From Pleurotus ostreatus/Saccharomyces cerevisiae fusant (Eukaryota > Opisthokonta), in NCBI GenBank assembly GCA_024196135.1, contig JAMQCK010000743.1, positions 1-16,720 on the forward strand: a stretch of DNA of 16,720 bases, written 5' to 3'. Shown one piece after another: positions 1-8,285 of this stretch (positions are counted from its first letter, which is position 1; the number at the start of each line of letters is the position of its first letter). The notes beneath the pieces are model-generated. The model did not search any database. It saw nothing but the letters and a program-made list of their open reading frames with translations, and was not told the origin of the DNA. The translations under genes and the position numbers were made by a program.

Positions 1-174
1 AATTCGGTCAGGGCGCTATAGGCGCCCGCCAGCCCTTTAAAGGCGCGAGCATCAGTCGGTATTTCGCTCGAGTCCTCCTGGTCTCTTTCCCCGCCCCCTC
101 CCCCTCCCCCACATAATTTGTCTGCCCCGCACACGATCTAATCTACTACCCCGTCCTAATCCGCATTATTCACA
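1..174 (+). promoter_or_regulatory. Upstream region of the first chitin deacetylase gene
   Basis: This gene-free stretch precedes the ATG at 175. A strongly C/T-rich tract lies at about 78-110, a common feature of filamentous fungal promoters near the transcription start. A TTTAAA hexamer at about 36-41 is the only TATA-like sequence and is weak. The true promoter may extend left of the window. Confidence 0.45.
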
Positions 175-1345
175 ATGATCTCCTGGGCCATCCTCTCCTC
201 TGCTCTCGCCCTCCTCGCGGTCGCGTCTCCGGTCCCGGAGTCGGATCTGCAGCCCCGCGCTCGCGCCCACGTTTACAGCCATTGCACGGTCCCGGACACG
301 GTTGCTCTGACTTTTGTAAGCACCCTCCCTATTTCCTTTCGCAAGCCCAGGCTCATGATCGACGACAGGATGACGGCCCCTACGATTACATGTTCGTTCG
401 GGAATTCTTCCCCGTCCTTCCTCTTCCCTAAACCCAATTTTAGTTATGACATCTCCGGCAAGCTCCTCGAGAAGGGCGCCAAGGGCACCTTCTTCTTCAA
501 CGGGAACAACTGTGCGTACCGTACTTCTCACTTCCAGCGCCTTCCTGACAATTATCCAGACGAGTGCATCTATTCCGACGAGAACAGTGCGTATCTCCGC
601 CTAAGCGAACTAAACTGTAGGTTAATCGCCTTCCTCAGTTGCTCGCATCCGCTACGTTTACGAGTCGGGTCACCAAGTCGCTTCGCACACCTGGAGCCAC
701 CCGCATCTGAACCAGCTCTCATGGGATCAGGTCCACGATGAGATGTGGCGCGTCGAACGTTAGCAATACTTCTCTGTCGCGTAGGCGCGTAGATGCTAAA
801 CTCCTTTCTAGAGGCCCTGCAGCGGATTGTCGGCGTCACGCCCGCCTTCATGCGTCCTCGTTAGTCGCTTCTCTTGATAGCAATCGTTTCATCATAAGCT
901 AATCCTCGCTCACAGCCTACGGTGAATACAACGACAACGTCCGTGAGGTTGCTCGCGCCCGCGGTCAGAGCCTCGCCACTTGGGACTTTGAGTGCGTGGC
1001 ATTTTCATCTCCCAATTTCGCTTTAGCTGACCCCTTCACAGCTCCGGCGACTCTGTCGGCGTCTCCGCTAGCGACAGCATCCAGCGCTACCGCGACATCG
1101 CCAACCAGCGCCCGAGCAACATCTTGGCGTTGAACCACGAGGTCTACGCCTCCACCGTGTGGCAGGTCCTCTCCGAGGCCATCGACATTCTCCAGGCCAA
1201 GGGCTACCGCCTCGTCACCCTCGCCGAGTGCCTCGGCAAGGAGCCCTACCAGAACGTCGGCCAGCGCGGCCAGAAGGATGTAAGCAATTACCTTGCTGTA
1301 CCTGCCCCGTCGCTAACGATCCCGCAGAACTCCTGGCAATGTTAA
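175..1345 (+). CDS. Secreted chitin/polysaccharide deacetylase (carbohydrate esterase family 4), copy 1
   Basis: Predicted secreted enzyme that removes acetyl groups from chitin-type N-acetylglucosamine polymers in the cell wall or environment. My model has nine exons: 175-315, 369-391, 444-511, 560-586, 639-758, 812-859, 916-991, 1042-1279 and 1328-1345, giving 252 aa. Residues 1-18 form a signal peptide. The five CE4 motifs are all present: TFDDGPY (Asp48 as base, Asp49 as metal ligand), HTWSH (His103 and His107, metal ligands), RPPYGEYN (141-148), WDFDSGD (165-171) and ILALNHE (His200). Cys37 and the last residue Cys252 are placed like the pair joining the ends of known fungal chitin deacetylases. 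No chitin-binding domain or GPI signal is visible, and the length equals a bare catalytic domain. The next gene is a tandem homologue on the same strand. Substrate (chitin, oligomers or xylan) cannot be fixed from sequence; the family call is very secure. Confidence 0.95.
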
Positions 1346-2036
1346 GCGGCCCTCTGGCCAACTATGGATCCAAGTGCAACCAGGCACATGACCAGTCAGC
1401 TGACGGACTACTATCGTATTTCGAATTGCTTTACTCCTCGGCCCGCATCTCCTTTATCATGACATGCTCCGTGGTTCGACTTCGTTTTGCACCCCCTCCT
1501 TACCGAGGGGGCGACACTCTTACCTTGCTTGGCTTACCGTACTGCTCTGCTCGGACGATAACTCATTGACATTGACACTCTACGCGTACTCAATGTATTT
1601 CACGGACACTAATTCGACGCTGAACTTCATTCAACCCCTTCCATTGCCATTCGCCTGCCGCCTTGGCGCTTTGAATAAGAATCGCAGTGAAACCCCTTCT
1701 CCCGTGCCCCACACGCCCACACGAGGTCCTTTCATCTCGTTTCCATCATCATCTTGTCATATCGACGCCCATGGCCATCAGCACGCGCGACAGATCCAGT
1801 CCTCCGAACGCGTGGCGCGCCGGACGTCATACAGAGCATATATCAAGCGCTTGCCGGGGGGAGTTCGCTTTTCCCCAAGCTTGCTCTCGACCCTCATCCG
1901 CGAAGGGACCTCAGCAGCTTTCCGGTTCTCCCCCTCCTCCACCGATACCACTCGATCGTTCGCATACCTCTCTCCCTCCCTTGCCCTCCCGCTCTTTTGA
2001 ACTTGGGTATTATCCGCGAAGAATCTGCTAGTGAAG
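1346..2036 (+). promoter_or_regulatory. Intergenic region: 3' end of deacetylase copy 1 and promoter of copy 2
   Basis: No supportable gene lies here; the open frames lack family features and do not splice sensibly. A TATATC-type TATA candidate lies at 1839-1844, about 195 bp before the ATG of copy 2. A long C/T-rich tract at about 1925-1997 ends about 40 bp before that ATG and probably marks the transcription start region. Confidence 0.4.
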
Positions 2037-3308
2037 ATGATTGCTTCGGCTTTGGTTGTGCTTGCTGCTGCTGCGCTCGGTGTTGCGTCGCCGACGCGGA
2101 GGGCTCAGGCGTCCGTGTTCACGCAGTGCAAGAAGGCGAACACGGCGGCGCTTACCTTCGTACGTCCCGCTCGCCGCGTCTCGACGCGATCGTGACTGAC
2201 CAGACGCGTCCAGGATGATGGTCCGTACGAGTATCTGTACGTTACACACGTCATTTCCGTCCTCTACGATGCTCATCGACTTGCAGGTACGACATCTCCG
2301 GCAAACTCCTCGAGAAGGGGGCGAAGGGCACATTTTTCTTCAGTGAGTACGCCGACCCTACGCATTCGACCACCTCTAACAATATCGCCCGCAGACGGAA
2401 ACAACTGGGGCTGCATCTACGACGAGGCCAACGGTGAGTGAATTGTTCTGCGTCCATCAGCGCTCGTTGTCTGACAGATCGCTCTAGCTGCGCGTGTCAA
2501 GTACGTGATGGTCGCGTATATGGCTCATCGAGCGCTCGCTCAACGCCCGCAGGTACGCGCACGATGCCGGCCACCAGATCGCAAGCCATACTTGGAGCCA
2601 CCCGCACCTAAACGACTTGTCGTGGGATCAGCGTATGTTGTCGCCGCTCATATCTCGGTGAAGTTTTGCTTACTATTCAATCCAGTCCACGACGAGATGT
2701 ACCGCGTTGAGGGTACGCTTAGTTCCAACGAGTAACCTGCCGCTATTGCTAATCTTCCGCTACAGATGCTTTCCAGAAGATCGCGGGCGTCAAGCCTGCC
2801 TTCGTGCGCCCGCGTGCGTTATCTGGACGTTCTCGCATCGTCTTTGTCCGCTGACGACACCCTTTCTCCAGCCTACGGCGAGTACAATGACCAGGTTCGC
2901 GAGGTTGCTGGCATGCGTGGTCAAAGCATCGTCACCTGGGATTTCGAGTGCGTACAGATGCTTCCTCTATCGGCCCTCTTGCTCATTGGATTGCTCCAGT
3001 GGTGGTGACGGTGTCGGCGTCTCTGCCGACGACAACAAGGCCCACTACGACCAGATTGCCTCCCAGCACCCCGACACCATCCTCGCTCTCCAGCACGAGG
3101 TCTACTGTGCGTGACGTTGCGTTTCTCATATTATCCATCTGCTGACATGTGCCGTCTAGCGAGCACTGCGTACGACGTCGTCCCCCACGCCATTGACGTT
3201 CTCCAGGCCGCCGGCTACGAGCTCGTCACCGTCGCAGAGTGCCTCGGTATGGACGCGTACCAGAGCGAGGGCCAGCCGAGTGAGAGGGATGACTCGTGGC
3301 ACTGCTAA
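2037..3308 (+). CDS. Secreted chitin/polysaccharide deacetylase (carbohydrate esterase family 4), copy 2
   Basis: Tandem homologue of the preceding gene with the same predicted role. Eleven exons: 2037-2159, 2214-2236, 2287-2342, 2395-2433, 2488-2500, 2553-2632, 2686-2712, 2766-2813, 2872-2947, 3000-3106 and 3160-3308, giving 246 aa. The signal peptide is residues 1-18 (alanine/valine-rich core, then ASP). CE4 motifs are intact: TFDDGPY (Asp42, Asp43), HTWSH (His97, His101), RPPYGEYN (135-142), WDFDGGD (159-165) and ILALQHE (His194). Cys31 and terminal Cys246 match the end-joining cysteine pair of copy 1. Six intron positions are shared with copy 1; four are only here and two only in copy 1. 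The fifth exon is only 13 nt. The start is the first ATG that gives a signal peptide in frame with the motifs. Nothing suggests inactivation. Confidence 0.95.
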
Positions 3309-3789
3309 GCGCCCCCATCCCTCCCTCCGCTCACGCATACCGCTCGTCCGTCCACGCATACTCATCTCACGAACTTCCTGGATACTGTCACGGTCCCGAC
3401 GACCCTCTAATACCCCCTCGGACCTTCACGCGAACGAACTAATTACATCTTGCGGCTACAAGCGACTCACTCGAACAGTAATCATCCACGTACGTGTATC
3501 ATCGGCCAAGCGAGACTCTGCCTATGTAGTAGTCACTAGTAGCGCTTCAGTCGGCTTGTACGGGTACAGTGCTTGGACTCAGGGTTTAGCTTACAGGCGT
3601 CCGTAATGCAGCTAATACTATACCGACCTCTTGCCTCGGCAGGGGCCATGGTCTGTTACGACATTCGGGTCGGAACTTCAGTCGGAGTCGTGGACTTGAG
3701 TCTGGACGAAGAAGTATTCAGAACTTGAGAAGAGGTCCTGGGCTGGACGTACAAATGGAAGAAGAGCTTTACCACCTTCGAATCCGGCC
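3309..3789. other. Intergenic region between deacetylase copy 2 and tRNA-Leu
   Basis: I see no gene here. It should hold the 3' UTR and poly(A) signals of deacetylase copy 2. A 10-bp palindrome, CACGTACGTG, sits at 3487-3496. The short open frames have no recognisable features. Confidence 0.4.
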
Positions 3790-3794
3790 AAAAA
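3790..3794 (-). terminator. RNA polymerase III terminator of tRNA-Leu
   Basis: Five A on the + strand read as TTTTT on the - strand, starting three bases beyond the tRNA 3' end. A T-run directly after a tRNA is the usual Pol III stop signal. Confidence 0.8.
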
Positions 3795-3797
3795 GTG

Positions 3798-3919
3798 TGA
3801 CGAGAGTGGGATTCGAACCCACGCCCCGAAAGACCAGATGATTCAGTGACGAATCAGATGCGTCAGTAGTAACTGACTGATCCTTAGTCTGGCGCCTTAG
3901 ACCGCTCGGCCATCTCGCC
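3798..3919 (-). tRNA. trnL-AAG: tRNA-Leu (anticodon AAG), with a 42-nt intron
   Basis: On the - strand the sequence folds as a type II (long variable arm) tRNA. The acceptor stem GGCGAGA pairs with TCTCGTC (one G-U pair) and the discriminator base is A. The D arm is GCC/GGC and the anticodon stem is CCAGA/TCTGG. The T arm is GTGGG-TTCGAAT-CCCAC, holding the B box at 3809-3819. The anticodon loop reads C-T-AAG-G-A, so the tRNA decodes CUU as leucine. The intron lies at 3840-3881, one base 3' of the anticodon, the standard nuclear position. The spliced tRNA is 80 nt before CCA addition. The variable arm is 11 nt, as expected for leucine. Both internal promoter boxes and the Pol III terminator are intact, so it should be functional. 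Confidence 0.96.
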
Positions 3920-4503
3920 GTTGGAGAGGCCAGGCAAAAGGTCATTCCATTCGCGAACGGCAGGTAGTCCCATGCCAATAGCCAGTTCATGGATGCCACA
4001 AATCAGTGAAGGATCCCTGGAGTATACTCTGGCCATGCTGCCATGTCCTGAAGGCGGGGTTTGTCGAATCAGCAGACCAACGTTGGCCAACACAAAATCA
4101 CGATCTTCTTCGACTGCTACCCCACCGGCTGCCATCGGGCCTCCGTAATTTGGCACCAAAGTCCCTGATAACCAGGCAGCCAGGGGCGCGCGCCACTACA
4201 GGCAAGCTCGCGGCCGGAGAGTATGACCTGCCACAGCGCCTGCTTCCAGCAGGCGAACGGACACATCTCGTCATCGTGCGAGCGCCATCACGACAAAGGA
4301 CACTCGAGAACTGGCAGGCGCACCCCATTCTCCATGTTTGACTCATCCGACGTGTGCGGCCGAATTCCATAGTGCGGCACGGAGGCGACAGAGGGTCTTC
4401 AGCGGCGTGGAGAGCGTGTCCGTGTCGTCAATCACCCGATGCATTGAGGCGCCCCTCCCGCTCGCATCTTCGGGGGATGATGACGCTCGGGGGCGTGCGC
4501 ACG
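3920..4503. promoter_or_regulatory. Region between tRNA-Leu and a small putative gene; promoter side of the latter
   Basis: No gene is supported. The 3921-4159 stretch happens to be open on both strands but matches no family I know. A perfect inverted repeat with arms CGCCTGCT and AGCAGGCG separated by TCC lies at 4237-4255. A CCCCT (stress-element-like) pentamer lies at about 4453-4457, roughly 50 bp before the TATA box. Confidence 0.4.
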
Positions 4504-4510
4504 TATATAA
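4504..4510 (+). promoter_or_regulatory. TATA box of the small gene at 4610
   Basis: TATATAA in a GC-rich setting, 100 bp before the ATG at 4610. This spacing leaves room for a transcription start near 4535-4545 and a 5' UTR of about 70 nt. Confidence 0.65.
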
Positions 4511-4609
4511 GGACGAGGGTGCCCGGCGAACAACTTAGTACTCGTTTACGCCGCCGACACACGACTTCTGGGATTCTTCACCACGCGCTCTTATAAGACA
4601 CCACACACG

Positions 4610-5018
4610 ATGTTCTCCCGTTCGCGCGCGTCCTCTTCACTGCCCTCCATCAGCCTTGGCCATATGAGCCACGACAAGGCGCGCTACCCCTCGGACGCGA
4701 TGGGGGAGGCCTACAACGGGCCTCAACCTCCGCCGTGTACGCCAGCAGGTACGTACCGGGACTGTGCTTCTTCGCAGAATGAGCTAGAACTGACTGGACT
4801 CGCAGCGTACCCCGACCCCATTCAGGCGGTGCCCTTGGGCTCGAGCATAAGCGAGTCGGACCTTCACAACTTGAATGAGAAGCTGGTTAGCCACGTACGT
4901 GCTAGCTTCGCGCTCTCTCCGCGTCATGGGTTCTCACGGGCGCCTACAGGTCTCGACGCGCGCAGACAACAACGGCAGCCCCAAACAGTCCCGCCAAAGC
5001 CATTCACCGCGGAGATGA
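4610..5018 (+). CDS. Small hydrophilic protein of unknown function (putative)
   Basis: I do not recognise this protein. The best model has three exons, 4610-4748, 4806-4894 and 4950-5018, giving 98 aa. Both introns have good GTACGT donors and CAG acceptors (57 and 55 nt). The product is Ser/Pro-rich at the N terminus, has no signal peptide or membrane segment, carries a short acidic helix-like stretch (ISESDLHNLNEKL), and ends in a basic RQSHSPRR tail. Support for a real gene is the TATA box 100 bp upstream and the clean splice sites. The first intron is a multiple of three and free of stops. The unspliced frame stays open to 5050 (146 aa), so a single-exon or intron-retaining form is possible. 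Without a homologue the gene itself is uncertain. Confidence 0.42.
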
Positions 5019-6295
5019 TCACACTGTCGAACGAGCTTCCTGCACGCTGAAAAATGACGTTGCGCTCGCCGCTTCACGATCTCTGAACGACTGTAACATG
5101 TACAATAGAGAAGCTGAATGAATAACTATGGTTCGCTTTACGTAGTAGGACTCGCCTGTTAGTTTCTTCCCCAAATGTCCCGCGAAGGTGCTGGTCACAG
5201 GGTCAGGCATTGTCGTCAATGATAGCCGTGCCGTGTGGCAGACTTCATCTCACCCTGCCGGTCGTTCCCGCAGGCTGGCCTGAAGGCCTTCGCAGTACGT
5301 CCGCAGATCCGTGAACTGATACGTGGGCGAGGCTATGCATGAGGCTTGAGTTTGCATCTTGACGTAGCCGCTGCAGATGAGCTCCGGATTAGTGGCCAAG
5401 CATCAGTGGCGTAGAGGTCCTCGACAAGCGGCCCAGAAACCAGTCGTTACCCTTTGCGGTTTGGTGTCCGCGCATGCACTCTCCAGTCCATGATCTCCGT
5501 CATTGTGAGCGATGCGTGCGCAGTCGAAGTCCTTCGACAGGCCAGGGCCACATGCGAGAGAACGAACGAAGGTTGGGAGAAGCGCAGTTCGCTTTTCTGC
5601 GATCGTCCTGGAATAGCTGCATTTCGTTCGACTCGTATAGAGCGGACCACAGTTAGGGTCTCGAGACGTCTGCATACTCTAGAGAGAGCAGGGAACAGAA
5701 AGAGATTGAGACCGGCCCTGCCAATTTTGGTACTCCTCTACAGACATCAGCTGAAAGGAGTCTACGAAGCAGTCTTAGCAGAGACGATGCACAAAGATGA
5801 TGACGGCAAGAGCCAAGGAGGATAAACAATCGTGGGAATCGGATATGGGCCCACGTGGTTGTTCAACTTCGAGCGGCAGGGGTCCGGCGATCCCTCTTAC
5901 TTGGACCACCATGTCTTCCGTCCGCCCAACTCCCGCCATCACCGTGTGCGCAGTAAGGTCGAAGAGATGGACGGCAGTCGACATGTACTAGCGTGGTACT
6001 TCGCTCTTTCCATGTGCAAATTTTACCGTCTATCCGACCTCTTGTGCTGGGCCAACTCACTGGTAATGAACTGCTAGACTACGTGCAGCGACAATGGCTG
6101 TTCCACGCCCCAATGCTATCAAAACCGAGGCTGCTCGGACTCCCTCGAGCGTGATGAGCCCTTCTTCAACTGAAAGCACTCATTGAACGCACTCACCTCC
6201 GTCGTATCGACGCGTTTGATGCTATTTATTGTTCATCCGCCAAGGTTGATGCTTCGCATGGGTTCCCTCGGTCACTGGTGGATGATATCGCTGGT
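5019..6295. other. Gene-poor interval of about 1.3 kb
   Basis: I cannot support a gene on either strand. Several short frames exist (for example 5454-5825 on + and 5403-5675 on -), but none shows a domain, signal peptide, good intron structure or start context. The stretch contains a 7-bp inverted repeat (GTCGAAG, TC, CTTCGAC) at 5523-5538 and a palindrome GAAGGCCTTC at 5282-5291. The right end should hold the promoter of the membrane-protein gene at 6354. Confidence 0.4.
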
Positions 6296-6301
6296 TATAT
6301 A
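6296..6301 (+). promoter_or_regulatory. TATA box of the DUF6534-family gene
   Basis: TATATA lies 53 bp before the ATG at 6354. A C-rich pyrimidine tract (about 6318-6352) follows, so the 5' UTR is probably very short. Confidence 0.6.
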
Positions 6302-6353
6302 CTCACGACTCTAGCGTCGACCTCCTTCTGCCCGTCCCTCACGCACCCCCGCC

Positions 6354-8101
6354 ATGGCTTCTGGAGCCCCTCCGATGGGGGAATTGCCACCGGGTCCTCC
6401 CCTCAATCCCCTGCTGCTGTGAGCCGAAGTCTCGTGCCTTGGATCCCTGAAAACGGTTGCTGATTATGTCTCTTAGTACCGGCCCCGATGTGCGTGCTCT
6501 CACTCTCAGAAAGGACATTGCGCTCAAATGTGTCACGGTAGTTAATCGGATATCTATTCAGCTACGCTCTGCTCGGAGCACTGGGGGTGCAAACGTGTAA
6601 GCTTCGACCTGTATACCCGTCCGCTGAATCCACGCTGATCATAATGCAGATATCTACTACCTACGTTACCCAACCGACAACCGTGTTCTGAAGGGTTACG
6701 GCACGTTCTCTCTCTTGCTGCGAACCCTTGGCCGCCGAAGCTCACGCGCTACTTTGCAGTCCTCGCGGTCTTCCTCGTCGAACTTCTCACGACGGGCCTC
6801 ATGACATACTCAGCGTGGAAAACCTTTGTATCCGGATGGGGAAACCCGACGGCGCTGCTCGAAATACCCTGGTCATCTGCCGCGCTTAATCCTATTGCGG
6901 GCTGCCGTTCGTCGGTCCTTCGGTTGTGTTGGTCTACGCTCATGGTCTTGCAGTCTTCTCGTCCGTGCATCTCTTCTATGCGTGGCGGATACATCGGCTG
7001 GGAAGGACGTACGTTCTGCCTTGGGCGGTCGTATTTGTGAGCAGCGTTATCCTACTGCAACTTGATGCGCAGCTAACGAATTGACTTAGTTCTCCCTTGG
7101 GCAGCTCGGAATATGCTTGTATGTCAGCACGGAGGTGCGCTGGACCCTGGGAAGCTATTCTGCAGCTCACGACTTTCAAGTTCGCCCGGGCATCTTCCTT
7201 GATGGACGTCGGCGGCGCCCTCGACAACGTCTACATCGTGAGCTCTTATCCCATTTAAGCGCCTAGATAACATGACGAGCTTTCATAGGCCTGGCTGAGC
7301 ACCAGCGCCTTCTGCGACCTCCTGGTCTGCGGCTCGCTTCTACACGTCGTTCGTGCCCCTTTTCTTCTCTTACCTCCCTCATCCGACCTTCCTGACCGCA
7401 CCGACCCTTCGCACAGCTCTTCGGCGCCCAGCGCCAACTCGCCATGGGCCCGACGCGGCCCCTCATCTCGCGCGTCATAACACTGACGATGGAGACGACG
7501 GTGCTCACGACAGTGGCGGCGGCTGTCAGTGCGATTCTGAGCGCGACGCTGCCTCAGACAAGGTTTCATTTTATGATGTGCGTTAATTTGTTATTGTTGG
7601 GAGGTTAGGAGTAGGTAGAATTGTTTTACTGATTAAATATCGCAGGTTCTTGATGTTGATGAAGATGTGAGTAGGCGCTTACTCAGGACTGTACGCCGAT
7701 TCTGCCTGATACGCCGTCTACGACTGCTCCTTGGGGCCTGTTTCGTGCTTAATCACCGACGACGCACTTAGATATTCCAACACGCTCCTGACCACCTTGA
7801 ATGCGCGAAACCCGCGCAATCGAAAACTCGAGGGCGGCGCCGAGGTCGTCTTCTGGAGCGACATGCCCTCCTCGCGGACTAGGGTTGGGCCAACGGGGAC
7901 GAGCGCGACAACGTCCCTGCCTGCCATGCAATTTGCTGTACCGTTGCAAGAGCGGAGGAGTGAAGGAGGCCATCAGGATACAGCAGTAAGCCTTCTGCAT
8001 CGGGCGCTCGTATGGTATTTCAAGCTCAAGACTTGTAGGTCGACGACTTCAGCGTTTGGAAACGCAATGAGGAATCAGCGTCGGGACATTGGGAGCCATG
8101 A
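6354..8101 (+). CDS. Seven-helix membrane protein, DUF6534 family
   Basis: Integral membrane protein of a large, functionally uncharacterised family expanded in mushroom-forming fungi. My model has 13 exons: 6354-6418, 6477-6489, 6542-6596, 6650-6694, 6760-6906, 6954-7036, 7090-7122, 7166-7237, 7289-7348, 7417-7577, 7646-7666, 7772-7985 and 8039-8101, giving 343 aa, a usual length for the family. A Pro-rich N terminus is followed by about seven hydrophobic segments. Family-like stretches include LIGYLFSYALLGALGVQTY in helix 1, HLFYAWRIHRLG after helix 3, AWLSTSAFCDLLV in helix 5 and IYSNTLLTTLNAR just after the last helix. The C-terminal tail is polar and probably cytoplasmic. Exon 2 is only 13 nt. 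The least certain joins are intron 7 (7123-7165, 43 nt with a GTCAGC donor) and intron 11 (105 nt). The function is unknown; a receptor role is often guessed but not shown here. Confidence 0.9.
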
Positions 8102-8285
8102 TCATAGTTGTATTGGATTGGACAGAACATTGGCATTGTAAAAGCTTTGTACTGTATTGCATTCCGGTAATTTATTGGTCGTGTGCGTAGGATATCCATC
8201 CAGGTAGTCGTGAGCGGAAAAATGTCTATGATACAATGGACGTGCGTGTGGAGGGGGAACATGAATCCAAACACCTGCAACCATC
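8102..8285. other. Convergent 3' ends of the DUF6534 and FunK1 genes
   Basis: Short space of 184 bp between two genes that run towards each other. It must hold both 3' UTRs and poly(A) sites, which may overlap. No further gene fits. Confidence 0.6.

Noticed and set aside
1464..2031. Overlapping open frames between the two deacetylases
   Set aside because: They run through the C/T-rich promoter of copy 2, giving Pro/Ser-rich nonsense, and have no splice or domain support.
3487..3496. Palindrome CACGTACGTG
   Set aside because: The same word occurs at 4892-4901 simply because of a GTACGT splice donor; no sign of function at 3487.
4592..4597. Second TATAAG close to the ATG of the small gene at 4610
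   Set aside because: Only 13 bp before the ATG, too close to act as TATA box for that start; TATATAA at 4504 is better placed.
5282..5291. Palindrome GAAGGCCTTC
   Set aside because: A 10-bp palindrome is expected by chance in a window this size and has no clear promoter context.
5403..5825. Opposed open frames of about 90-120 codons in the gene-poor interval
   Set aside because: No recognisable motif, promoter or intron structure; both strands are equally open, as expected for chance frames.
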